DNA of 64,000 nucleotides from positions 16,809,821 to 16,873,820 of the forward strand of contig OU342818.1 in NCBI GenBank assembly GCA_910591455.2, given 5' to 3'. The stretch's first letter is position 1; every line of letters starts with the position of its first letter. Below, piece by piece: positions 1-9,731 of the stretch. This stretch comes from Pholis gunnellus. Lineage: Eukaryota; Chordata; Actinopteri; Perciformes; Pholidae. Both the position numbers and the translations under genes were made by a program. The notes below the pieces were generated by a model. The model was not told the DNA's origin. It did not search any database and was given only the letters and a program-made list of their open reading frames with translations.

Positions 1-763
1 AAAAATAAAAAACTTATTTTTTATTGATTAAAAAACTTTTTGTCTTTTAATATACATATATCTAATAGAAGGCGCGCGGAAGTATAGCTAACTAATACGT
101 AGCGCGTCACACCCCACTTAGGGTTAAGATCAAGTTGAAGGGGAACCACGTCATCAACATTGAAACTGCATACAACTGTATACTGTTCACTGCTGTTGTT
201 CACATGTTCCTTTATTCATATTCTTATTTGCAATGTATTAGTTTATTCAGGTTTTCATTATGTTATTTTGTGTCCCTTCATATTTAAATGTTTTTATTAA
301 GTGTTTCTATGAAGTGTTACATTTGATTAAATTGACATATTTAAAGTCAAACTCTGCCTTTGTAATGGTGTGCATTGTTTCATGTAAACTTCATTTTTTA
401 TTTTAAATGCTGTGACTTATTTTCTATAGATGTTTATCATATGCGTCTGAGTCAAGCCGGGTCTGCAGAGCATGTTGCAGAACCAAGAGGAGGGCAGGAG
501 GTCTGCGGGGTCCATGCCCATGGCAGAGTGCCAGACATCAGCTGTCATACAGTGTCGTAGGCTACTCATGGGTTGGAGCCTCCAACATGCTTTGGGGGAC
601 CCTGCTCTCCTCTAACCCGCTATGAGTGCCTCTAAAGCCCCGGCAAATACATCCAAGCAACACATTAATAATAATACACACATGTAATTATAGTCAGATC
701 TATCGTGCCATTATTTATCGTGACATTATAAGCCAGTTCATTTGGACATTCACACAGTCGATG
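1..763. other. No recognisable gene; AT-rich unique sequence
   Basis: I see no ORF with family resemblance and no repeat boundary. A slightly GC-richer stretch at about 440-640 follows an acceptor-like TTTTCTATAG, but its reading frames close quickly and I recognise nothing in them. Confidence 0.4.
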
Positions 764-771
764 ATTTAGAT

Positions 772-1036
772 CAGGGGTGTCAAACTCATTGTTGCTCTGG
801 GGCCGCATCGGCATCATGGTTGCCCCCAAAGGGCCGGTTGTCGGCGGGGGGGGGGGGGGGGGGGGGGGGGGCTGCTGCTGCCACATACGCTGGTGGAGGT
901 GTGTGCGCGCGGATCGGGGAGGAGCTCCGCCGTGCGCGATTTCCATTTTTTTTTTTTTTGCTGGTAGATTCGCGGGCCACATAAAATGACGTGGCGGGCC
1001 GGATCCGGCCCGCGGGCCGTATGTTTGACACCCCTG
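772..1036. mobile_element. Non-autonomous hAT MITE, 265 bp, with 8-bp TSD
   Basis: The ends are CAGGGGTGTCAAACTC and, inverted, CAGGGGTGTCAAACAT. The element is flanked on both sides by the direct 8-bp repeat ATTTAGAT (764-771 and 1037-1044), the duplication length of hAT insertions. The interior has no transposase. It holds a run of 26 G (about 846-871), a T-run and GGGCC-rich subterminal motifs. The exact duplication makes the boundaries secure; the superfamily follows from TSD length and TIR style. Confidence 0.93.
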
Positions 1037-1044
1037 ATTTAGAT

Positions 1045-1810
1045 AGTACTTTCTGCATTTGGCAGCTTCAACTGTTTCTTTTAGCCTAGATTAGGCTATG
1101 TGTTTTACTTCTTCGTAGGCTATCATAGGGCCTACTCCGTTTTTAAAAGGAGACTGATTCACTGAGTCTTATCTGAAAGCCGTTAACGTTAGAGTAAGGC
1201 GAGACAACGGGTACGGTAATAAAAACACAACAATCAATGGCAATATTCAAAGTCCGTCCAGCCAATCTGCTCCTATAAATGGGGGTTTCTGTCTTTGTTA
1301 TGATAGTTTATCCTGAAAAATAAGGGTTAAGGTTTTGTCGTAGTACGGTGGTCCTGTAGGACATGTCAATTACCACAATATCAGTCATCGCTAGCATTAC
1401 TAATATGAGTCCAGTAGATGGTGACAACAATCGGTCAATTACAGGATCAAAAGGTGTTGAGTGAAACAAACTCCTAATCAACTGCGGTTAATATAACAAT
1501 ACATTATTAAATAATGATGAAACTGTCGGTAAACTGTTGCCATTTTTAACTATGCATTATTATTTGCATTGCTGCAACTATCACAGAAGCAATAGGCATT
1601 TAAGCTTAAAGCAGAATATGACAACCAACTCAGGACAATATTCTATCAAAGAAACAGGAATACATAATTTTGCTATTATGTGGAATTTAAATTGATTTAT
1701 TAATTTAAATACATTTATTTTTGTCATGTCCAAGGTTTGTTTTGTCTACACCTATAAAACGTAGCGACCAGGTGCCAAGTTTATATTAAAATTCAAAAAA
1801 CTACCTAAAA
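1045..1810. other. Unique AT-rich sequence
   Basis: No coding signal or repeat boundary seen. Confidence 0.35.
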
Positions 1811-1815
1811 CTATT

Positions 1816-2229
1816 TGTCACGCGGCATGGTGGAGGACTCAAGCGCAGACCAGGCAGAGTAGTGTGAAAAGGGTATATTTAATGAACAAAACAATCCAAT
1901 AGCAGACCATACAGGAATCGGCAGGGGATCCACAGAACAGACAAGAGACGAGGAAGGAAATTCCAGCAGGACGGGGAAGACAGACAGGAAAACCGGGAAC
2001 AGGACAAGCCGAACGGGCGGGTAGACAATACAAGGATCTGGCAAGGAGTGACTGAGGGGCAGGAGCTTATGTAGGGGGAAGAACAGGTGAGAGGAGTTGT
2101 GCTGATGAGGGGGAAGTGCTTGATTAGTGATCAGAGGCAGGTGAAGGGAATAGGCTGAGGGAGTGACTGACAGGTAGAGTGAGGAGGGTAGAGAAACAAA
2201 GAACACAGAGGCAAAGCCTAATCGTGACA
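1816..2229 (-). mobile_element. Solo LTR (Ty3/Gypsy-type), 414 bp
   Basis: The block starts TGTCACG and ends CGTGACA and is bounded by the 5-bp direct repeat CTATT (1811-1815 and 2230-2234), which is the signature of an LTR-retrotransposon insertion. Read on the minus strand it has a pyrimidine-rich U3, a TATA-like CTACATAAG and a polyadenylation-type ATTAAATA. No internal gag-pol is present, so it is a solo LTR left by LTR-LTR recombination. The Ty3/Gypsy assignment rests on TGTCACG/CGTGACA ends, which I associate with fish Gypsy LTRs. Confidence 0.9.
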
Positions 2230-2234
2230 CTATT

Positions 2235-3340
2235 ATTTTTACTATTTGGATCTTGAACGCACCACAATTGAACTGAATGGAACCTGGCACATTCGCTCAT
2301 TTATAAGCATGACTATGCCACAGAGAGTGTCTGCAGAAGAGCTGGTCACTGTGATTAATCTGAACAGCATGCATGAGAATGAATTACAATATAACAGGCA
2401 TACGTCTCTGACAAAGTTAGTGGTTCCAAATGTTGCTATGCTGTTAGATCCGTTATTTAGCCAAGCAGGACTGTGGTGCCAACCGGCTGCTGACGTTAAC
2501 GGTTAACATTGTCGATTTCAACGGAGGGAGCGGCATCTACAGTGCATTGATGCCGATCTCCTGATCCATTTTTACTTAATGGTGGCCCCTAATAAAAATC
2601 ACATTCATTTTTCACTTGCCAGATCAGACAACTGCATGAGGCGGGAAACCTAGCTGGCATTAATGTTATAATCGCTGATTGAAAAATCAGCATTATGATG
2701 TTGTAGAATAAAGTTACTGTTGCTGTACTAATACTTTATTAATCAGCATCATTTGATGTCTGGAAGAAGTATCCTATACGGATCAATCACGTACCTATTG
2801 ATTTTTTTTTTTTCCTTCAGCGTTGGGCGATGTCACAAAAGATCGACTCTGTGATTTGTGCTCTTAACTGGCTACTCACCCCTGTTTGTCATCGTGTCAT
2901 GGTTCTGAGTCTTCTGCACCCTCTTACATTCATCCACTTGCTTTAGAGTGATTCAGGAAGATCATTAGTGTGTAGCGGGTACAGCTTGTATAAATTAGAA
3001 TACAACCTACAAAATAGACTAATTTTGCAGTGAATGACTTCATCAGAGTTAAAAAAGCAGCAAAAGACAAGTAGGCATACTTCGATCTTTGAAGCGATGG
3101 TTGATTGGAGCCGGAAACCTCACCCCGACTCTGACCCCTGGTCACGACCTGGCTCTGACAGCCATGACCTAAATCAGGGAGAAGCAGACAGTTGACCAAA
3201 GGTAACGGGTTTATTAGCCCTGACAAGATATCTAACTGTAATAGTTGTGTACTCTCTCTTTGCGTTGTGTTTTATATTCAGCCACACGTTGTGTCTTTTG
3301 TCTCCAATCAGCCGTTTATTCGTCAGACAGTATATAAGAA
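2235..3340. other. Unique sequence, no gene seen
   Basis: Frames are broken and I recognise no repeat. An ORF at 2246-2506 begins beside the LTR and has no family resemblance. Confidence 0.35.
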
Positions 3341-3344
3341 GTAG

Positions 3345-3537
3345 CCTGGTAACAAACAGGTATATTAGGTGTCTCACAGCCGACCTCGTGATCACAAACT
3401 CCGGGAACACGGAGACATCGTGCTTCAGACTGGTTATACATGTAAATAAAACGACATTTCAGTTCCAAATACCTGGTAACAAACAGAGGTATATTAGGTG
3501 TCTCACAGCCGACCTCGTGATCACAAACGCCGGGAAC
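3345..3537 (+). repeat. Direct duplication of a ~65-bp unit
   Basis: Positions 3345-3408 and 3472-3537 are near-identical, differing by a 2-bp insertion and single substitutions. The linker contains a phrase (about 3411-3436, CGGAGACATCGTGCTTCAG) that reappears at about 3721-3746. This looks like a local segmental duplication inside an old repeat. Confidence 0.75.
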
Positions 3538-3829
3538 TGCCAAAGTAAAGAAACAAATGCTTAAGCTCGCTGTTAGCATGTTACTAACGGTAACATGTAA
3601 CTAAATAAAATTATCAGTATGAAAGCATTTGCTCTCAAAATTATGAATTAAAACAGTTCTACGAACAAAAAGGAACTTATACAGATATCACAACGGAGCT
3701 TGTCACAGATCAACCTACCACGGAGACATCTTGCTTCAGACTGGTTAAGCAAAGCAGGGCGCACCCTGTACCCAGTAATACGTGTAAAATATGATATCTG
3801 TGCAGAATATATGCTTTTCCTGCACGTCC

Positions 3830-4356
3830 TGCCTGTCTGCATGTCTCAGCAGCGCTGGGGCTGTGAAAAATCGCCCACAGGAGGCGGGTCTGTGAAGCGG
3901 TTTAGCCAATTGCTGATTAAAGATATGAATGTATGACATACAATTTAGCTAATCAGCGTCCTCAAATACATTCAGCTTAGGGCGAAATTTTTATCGCCCT
4001 TAAACTGTGCGTCCTCGTCAGGACTAGTCTCTACAGGCAAGTCGAGCGTGAGCACTACTCCTCCAGGACCCGTTTGAGAGGAGGACTTTGGCGTAGAAAC
4101 TGCAGGTGAACAAGCTGATCCCAGATCAGAGACAGACTGAGACTGCTAAATTAACAGTGAAAACTCATCATAGCTTAATTTAACACCATTACTCCTAATT
4201 GTACTTCATGTTTACTTCTGCTTTTTTTCGTGTTGGAATAAATGTTAAATATTTAACTGCAAAGTAGTAATGCGTGTTTGATACCTTCATTTTTTTGCAT
4301 TAAATCAGACTGGGATGTTTGCTGAAATTGATTGGATGTGGCACAGCCCTACCTAG
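3830..4356 (+). repeat. Interspersed repeat, same family as 48120-49045 and 57065-57246
   Basis: It shares long stretches with the hAT-like element at 48026-49059, such as TTTAGCCAATTGCTGATTAA and the later TAAATATTTAACTGCAAAG. It continues past that copy's end with a tail seen again at 57205-57246 (AAATTGATTGGATG...CCCTACCTAG). No terminal repeat or TSD was found at this copy. Confidence 0.7.
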
Positions 4357-4379
4357 AAAATTATAAATATAAGACTTTA

Positions 4380-5070
4380 TCTTTCTCTGTTGGGTGCCAT
4401 ACAACCATTTCTACGAAACCAAAGTTGATGAAAATGATGTATGGTGGACAACAGATGCCACCCTTTCAGGTTCTGTTGAATTTACATCAATACCATGTTC
4501 CTGAAAAAAGATAGCTTTCCCAAAGGTCTGCAGACTTCTTACTTGGCATGCTTAATCAAGTCATCACGGAGACTGTATGATACAAAATACAGGCAGTTTC
4601 AACCTTTTTCCAAGATTCTATGTCCATTTTAACCTTTTGACCTTATGCACCAATTAAGCACCAATTAAGACCTTTGCGCCTGATTTTGGGTACCTTAACT
4701 TTGACCTACGAACTCTAAATTTTACTCATTTCATCTCCACCATCATCTCTTCCTTTACAAAAAGGATGTATTCCTCTATCTTACTTTAAAGTATTTTTTA
4801 TGAATTAAAAGACTGTTAATGACGTATACAGGTTTCTTTCTCTGTTGGGTGCCATACAACCATTTCTACAAGACCAAAGTTGATTAAAATGATGTATGGT
4901 GGACAACAGATGCCACCCTTTCAGGTTCTGTTGAATTTACATCAATACCATGTTCCTGAAAAAAGATAGCTTTCCCAAAGGTCTGAACACTAGCTGCTTT
5001 TTGTGCTTATTCAAGTCATCAGCTGGAAGGTTCCAAGCCATTTTCAAGCAGTTTCAACCATGTCCTGAGA
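4380..5070 (+). repeat. Two partial copies of an interspersed repeat
   Basis: The block from about 4385-4540 (GTTGGGTGCCATACAACC through AGCTTTCCCAAAGGTCTG) recurs at about 4838-4986. A third, older copy surrounds the hAT insertion at 5847-6822: its 3' half resumes at 6823 with GATAGCTTTCCCAAAGGTCT. A companion phrase, CACCAATTAAG...ACCTTAA, occurs near 4657 and 5528. I do not recognise the family. Confidence 0.7.
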
Positions 5071-5838
5071 AGTTATGACCATTTGAAGGAGGGACATTTG
5101 GGCATCACTTTCCATTCATTATATCCTATAAAAATGTCCTATTCAAATGTAGTCCACGTGGCCCTCCTCCCGCGCAGGCATGCTAAGTGCTAGCGAAGAT
5201 CATCCAATGTGAATGTGCCTCATTTGGGCTTGGCTACAACATATTAAAAAGACAAGGCTCTGACAAGTTTAGAAATAAAATGTTATTCAATCTGACCAAC
5301 TTCTTCACAGGGTGTACAACTTGTACAGCCTGACAGCCTCCTGTTTTCTGACTTTCATACAGGCAAATTTATTTTCTGGACGAGTTAGACGGGTTTTGGT
5401 CACGTGACCTTAATGCAGGCCCAGTCCACAATATATGTCCACAATCTGGGGTCGCTGGGACCAATATTTAAGATATTATGGTCATTTTCACATAGGTCAT
5501 AAGAGACCCAAATATAAGGGAATATGGCACCAATTAAGCCCTTTGGGGCTGTTTTTGGGGACCTTAAGATGCAGCTACGAACACCAAATTTTAGGTATTT
5601 AATGTTGACAAGCCCCTCTTTAAACAAGAAAAGGATGCAAATCTCTACTTTGATTTAAAGTAGAAAAATGAAGAGAAAATACTGTTGAAAAATGGCTTAC
5701 GGCCTTTCGGGAACATCTATGACATTGGAGAACATGCATTTGAACTTCAGGGTCAAGAGAGTTTTTTTGGGGTCCTACAAAACCGCAACTAAACGACCTG
5801 TTGTCATGAAATTAACGTATGGTAGACACAAGAGGACA
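5071..5838 (+). repeat. Diverged continuation of the 4380-5070 repeat family
   Basis: This contains the CACCAATTAAG-type phrase at about 5528 and, at 5770-5838, a diverged version of the 'accatttctac...' block that ends where the hAT at 5847 inserted. No coding signal. Confidence 0.5.
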
Positions 5839-5846
5839 CTCTACTA

Positions 5847-6822
5847 CAGACCTGGGCATCTTTTGTGTGTCCCTGTCTGGCCCGCGTGAGGCCAATCATA
5901 AATTACAAAATAAATAAAAAAAATATCTATGTCGAGTGTGCAATACAACGGTGCTGCTTTTGTTTTGAAAAGCGTTATTTGTATTACTTCCGTGTGGACG
6001 TATGCGCGTGCGTGATTGTGAGTGAAGGTGAACAGCGGCAATCACAAATTACAAAATAAATTTTAAAAAACATTATGTCGTGCATGCAATACAACTGTGC
6101 TGCTTTTATTTTGAAAAGTGTTATTTATGGACGCATGTCCGTGCGTAACCTGTGAGTGAAGGTGCACAGCGACAAGTGATGCCCGGTTACCCCCGAGATG
6201 TCCGCTCACGCTAAAAAAAGAAAAGTTGATGACGAATGCCGTGTTTTCAACAAGACATGGACTGCCAAGTATTTCTTTACAGAAATTAAAGGTAAAGCCG
6301 TGTGCTTAATTTGTGGTACACAGGTTGCTGTGTTTAAAGATTATAATTTGAATCGCCACTACACGACGAAGCACGAGGATAAATACCGGAATCTGTCTGA
6401 TGAAGAGCACGCAAGGGAGGCTGATGCGTTGATGGTAAAACTGCAAACCCAACAAGGACTTTTTACCAAACTTCACACCCCCAGAGATAAAATAATATTA
6501 AAAATAAATTAATATTAATATTAATAAATTAATAAAAAAATAAAAATAAATTGCAGTGATTCAATGATTGTTTTTGTTTTCTTATTTCAATTTCACATAG
6601 CCTAATATAAATATTTAAGGATTAAGAGTTTAAATAAAACCATCAAAAGCAATCTGCTTTTGTATAAAGTCAAGTTAGGTTAAATGAAATTATTATTATT
6701 TATCTTACGGTATATCAAAAATAATATTGAGCAAAATGTAATTGAAATATTGTCGATGTGGCCCTCCAGCAGTGCTCGGGTTGCTCATGCGGCCCCCGGT
6801 AAAAATTAATTGCCCACCCCGG
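5847..6822 (+). mobile_element. hAT element (976 bp) with 8-bp TSD, internally deleted
   Basis: It is bounded by CTCTACTA at 5839-5846 and 6823-6830. The 5' end is CAGACCTGGGCA and the 3' end read inverted is CCGGGGTGGGCA, an imperfect TIR. It interrupts an older copy of the repeat seen at 4380-5070. It retains only the N-terminal part of a transposase (6198-6512), and the rest is replaced by AT-rich DNA. The MITE at 13915-14380 carries the same CAGACCTGGGCA terminus, so the two may be related. Confidence 0.92.
6198..6512 (+). CDS. Truncated hAT transposase: N-terminal C2H2 zinc-finger domain
   Basis: A 104-residue intronless ORF inside the hAT element at 5847-6822. A basic N-terminus (KKRKV at 6-10, NLS-like) is followed by a DNA-binding zinc finger, C36-X2-C39-X14-H54-X4-H59. 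This layout and its wording (CRVFNKTW, YFF, VCLICG, LNRHYTTKH) resemble the zinc finger at the start of GTF2IRD2-like and ZBED5-like hAT transposases. The family catalytic RNase H-like domain and C-terminal dimerisation domain are absent: frame identity fades after about residue 91 and the ORF runs into AT-rich filler. If expressed it could only bind DNA, perhaps transposon ends (inference). The start at 6198 is the first ATG of the recognisable domain. Confidence 0.75.
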   Translation: MSAHAKKRKVDDECRVFNKTWTAKYFFTEIKGKAVCLICGTQVAVFKDYNLNRHYTTKHEDKYRNLSDEEHAREADALMVKLQTQQGLFTKLHTPRDKIILKIN

Positions 6823-7020
6823 CTCTACTAGGATGAATTGGATTGATCTCATTAGCATGCTGCTGAAGAAAGATAGCTTTCCCAAAGGTCTGCAGACTTC
6901 CTTCTTGGCATGCTGAATCAGATCATCACAGAGAATGTATGATACACAATACAGGCAGTTTGAACCTTTTTCCAAGATTTGATGTCCATTTTAACCTGTT
7001 ACACTTTTTGACTTATAAGG

Positions 7021-7185
7021 ATAGATAGAACTCAAAAAGTGTCATTCCGACTACATCTGACTAACCCAAAAGGCATTGGGACCCTGGGACAAAAACTGCC
7101 ATTTGGGTTGGGATTTTGGGGTGGAATGGGAGCCCTATCAAATGTAGTCGGAATGGCACTTTTTGACTTATAAGGATCTTCACTT
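7021..7185. repeat. Palindromic MITE-like repeat (left copy)
   Basis: The arms AAAAAGTGTCATTCCGACTA and (inverted) TAGTCGGAATGGCACTTTTT flank a core containing GGGTTGGGATTTTGGGGTGG. A second copy in the same orientation lies at about 11695-11872. The two sit just outside the two divergent genes. Confidence 0.75.
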
Positions 7186-7199
7186 CCATTCAGCGGAAA

Positions 7200-7380
7200 T
7201 TTCCGCTATTCTATTTATTAATTTATTTCTGAATTAATGAATTCTTTATTTATTTGTTTATTTATTTCTGAATTAATGAATTCTTGATTTATTTATTAAT
7301 TTATCTATTTATTTATTTATCTATTTATTAATTTATTACTGAATTATTTATTGTATTTATTCATTCATTTATTTATTTAT
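7200..7380. repeat. ATTT-type low-complexity tract
   Basis: Interrupted (TTTA)n/(ATTT)n sequence with a duplicated GAATTAATGAATTCTT phrase. Non-coding. Confidence 0.85.
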
Positions 7381-7576
7381 GAAGTAGATGGTCTGAAAAT
7401 AGATTAAATGGTGTGAATATCCATCGGAAATTTGTTGTGTTTTGTGAATGCTTCCAGTTCAGACAAATGACAGCAAATTATAATCAGCACTCAAACCAGT
7501 TACACTAACAGATACAGTCTCAAAGTTGGTATTGTAATACAAGAGGAGAATGAATCAGAAAAGGATGAACAATTCC

Positions 7577-7582
7577 TTTATT
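7577..7582 (-). terminator. Polyadenylation signal of the minus-strand micropeptide gene
   Basis: TTTATT on the plus strand reads AATAAA on the minus strand, about 140 nt beyond the stop codon and inside the proposed last non-coding exon (which begins after a TATTTTGCAG acceptor near 7643). Confidence 0.6.
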
Positions 7583-7722
7583 GAAAAAACAAAACATAAA
7601 TTAAAGTTCAAATCGAACAAAACATCGGCTCCTCGTCATCTGCAAAATATAGAAAAAACATCAATCCAAAAACTGCATATCAATTTCAGAAGAAAATAGA
7701 TGATGTTAAAAGCTATACCTGA

Positions 7723-7990
7723 CTAGGGCAAAATCCTCAAGCCATACATGATCAGTACAATGCAGACAGCCACACCGCACATGCAGAGCACAATGATGAC
7801 ATTGAGGATCATAGAATAGTCCTCCTCTTGGGCCACATCATTGTCTTCGCCCTGCAAAATGGCACAGTACAATAGCCTTAAAACATAACAATAATCATGC
7901 AAAGATAAAACATGCAGATCTGATAGAAAGCTATATGCAACTTACAGGGCCTTCGACCATGCGAATGTAGGGAATTTCTGGAGTATTCAT
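7723..7990 (-). CDS. Predicted 57-residue single-pass membrane micropeptide (two coding exons)
   Basis: Coding exon A is 7946-7990: it starts at ATG directly after a TTTCAG acceptor and ends at GT-AAGT. Coding exon B is 7723-7851, with acceptor ATTTTGCAG and stop TAG. Both are in phase 0. The peptide has a polar N-terminus (MNTPEIPYIRMVEGP), an acidic patch at 17-26 (GEDNDVAQEED), a strongly hydrophobic segment at about 29-53 (ILNVIIVLCMCGVAVCIVLI) with cysteines at 38, 40 and 45, and a short tail RILP. Likely role: a small integral membrane protein. Its size and layout recall single-pass ER/SR micropeptides, but I cannot assign a family. A non-coding first exon ends at a GTAAGT donor at 8491. 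A 3'UTR intron (donor GTATAG at 7718, acceptor near 7643) is plausible. No transcript is available; the splicing is inferred by eye. Confidence 0.6.
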
Positions 7991-8339
7991 CTGAAAGAAA
8001 AAGAAAAGACAATGTGTTGAAAAAAAACATTTGCCCACCATTTTGATGGTGATTGGTGATGATTGATGGTGAAATTGTGATTGACTGTATTGTCATTAAT
8101 TAATTAATTAATTAATTACAAATTATAACTACACTTTTAGCTGGTCTCTCACACCTAAACCAGTCAAATCAGTTAATGAATGGATGGCAAACATTGCTCC
8201 TGTAGTTGTGTTGTGATAGAATCTGAATTGTAAGTTTGCTAAATGACTGTAATGTAATAATAAGCAGTGAAGCCCTCCCCATCACATGAATACATTTTTC
8301 AAAAATGATGAAAGACTGTGATTTACTTTGTCTTTATCA

Positions 8340-9285
8340 AATCCTCACTTCTACACTTTTTATTTTTAAACACGATAAAAACTGACAATTTTGACTTATC
8401 TCACACTTCTAACACTATCTAACACTCATATAAGTTAGTTAATGTATATTAACCATAATTATACATGACTTTAGGGGAGTTTAGCACTTACCTTTGAAGC
8501 GATCAGTCGTGAAATGACACATGTAAACTGAGCGGAAGTATTTAAGGCAGCTCAAACCCTCTTTTGTTTGGCTGAGCCGTTTCGTTAACGAAGTTTTTGT
8601 CGATTTGACCTTGAAAAAAATAGAAGGCCATGGGCTAGGAAGCTGAAAATGTCACATTAATTCAACCTTTGCCCATAGAATAAATGGTGTGAATATCAAG
8701 TTTGGCCTAGATTCTGGTCTGGGGTAAGACATTATTCGAGAAGACAATGGGCTAGAAAAACGCCATAAAAGATTTTGGGAAAAGTATAAGGAGCATCCAC
8801 TTGATATTCGCACCATAAAATCTATGGGAAAGGGTTGAATTACTGTGAAATATTCAGGCTGCTCGCACATTGTTTTCTATGGAATTCTGGGCCAAAGAAA
8901 GTGAAATCATTCTGGGAAAAGTATAAGGAGCATCCACTTCATACTCACAGCATGTAATCTATGGGAAGAGGTTGAATTACTATCAAAATGTCAGCTTCCT
9001 GGCCCAAAGGGTTGTGGAGTTATCTAGTTAAAATGTACGGAAATTTCCGCTGAACGGATCAGCCAATCACAATAGTGTAGGAGTCGACTTACCTGTTTTC
9101 ACTAACTTCACGTCATTGCTCAAGTGATCTCTTCAACAGTAAGTACAAAGCTTTCTCTCCCCTAAAGTCATGTATATTTATGCTTATTATCCATTAACTA
9201 ACTTATATGAGTGGTTTAAGTGTGAGATATGTCGAAATTGTCCGTTTTTATTGTGTTTATAAAAAAATAAAGTGTAAAAAAAGTC
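8340..9285. promoter_or_regulatory. Large imperfect inverted repeat: shared divergent promoter region
   Basis: The two flanks mirror each other about position ~8815. On the left arm (minus strand) a GTAAGT donor at 8491 is followed by CCCCTAAAGTCATGTATA and CATTAACTAACTTATATGAG. On the right arm (plus strand) a GTAAGT donor at 9139 is followed by the same phrases. The first exons just upstream of both donors are also alike (...GTCATTTCACGACTGATCGC and ...GTCATTGCTCAAGTGATCTC). The inner arms repeat AATTCAACC...CCCATAG. CCAATCACA at about 9064 is CCAAT-like, and a TTAAATA (minus strand, near 8540) is a weak TATA candidate. It most likely serves as a bidirectional promoter for the two genes. 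Confidence 0.65.
8775..8985 (+). repeat. Internal direct repeat within the inverted region
   Basis: GGGAAAAGTATAAGGAGCAT with its following sequence through 'ctatgggaa.ggttgaattact' occurs at about 8778-8850 and again at about 8916-8985. The partner in the left arm (about 8650-8700) is inverted, so the centre contains three related blocks. Confidence 0.7.
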
Positions 9286-9422
9286 AATCACTCTCTTCAT
9301 TTTTACTGCTTATTACCCATTAACTAACGGATTTGACTGGTTTAAGTGTGCACAAAGTCAAAGTTGTCTGTATTAAAGTGTAGAAATTAAAAAGAAGTTA
9401 ATCACTCAGGCCTTCATCAATC

Positions 9423-9603
9423 AGGCCTATTATCGAAATGGCACTTTTGTTCCCATCTTTGTCAAACAAGATCTCCGTTACATGTCCACCGTTTCTTCTT
9501 GTGATGAGAGGGCTTTACTGCTTATTATCCATTAATTAACTGCATCAATCACGCCTATTATGGAAATGGCACTTTTGTTCCCATCTTTGTCAAACAAGAT
9601 CTC
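9423..9603 (+). repeat. Two ~53-bp direct repeats in intron 1 of the recombinase-like gene
   Basis: The block AATGGCACTTTTGTTCCCAT plus following sequence up to AAACAAGATCTCC occurs at about 9438-9476 and 9565-9603, each preceded by 'cctattat.gaaatgg'. The phrase TTATTATCCATTAA also recurs near 9183 and 9522. These extend the duplicated character of the promoter region. Confidence 0.7.
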
Positions 9604-9731
9604 CTTTATATGTAATACATTTTTTTTTTTATAATACACTTTTCTTTTTTAGCTCATTAAATGTTTTTTCTAACTTTTTTTTTCAATAGGTTTTTTTTTT
9701 TCACTACATTGTCTTCTCTTTTTTCTTTCAG

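Noticed and set aside
786..1058. Proline-rich ORFs around the G-run
   Set aside because: Created by translating the G26/C26 tract within the hAT MITE.
1811..2290. 159-codon minus-strand ORF
   Set aside because: Coincides with the solo LTR and its flanks.
7878..8096. 72-codon minus-strand ORF overlapping the micropeptide exon
   Set aside because: It reads through an intron and uses the other frame of exon 7946-7990; the spliced frame with the membrane helix is better supported.
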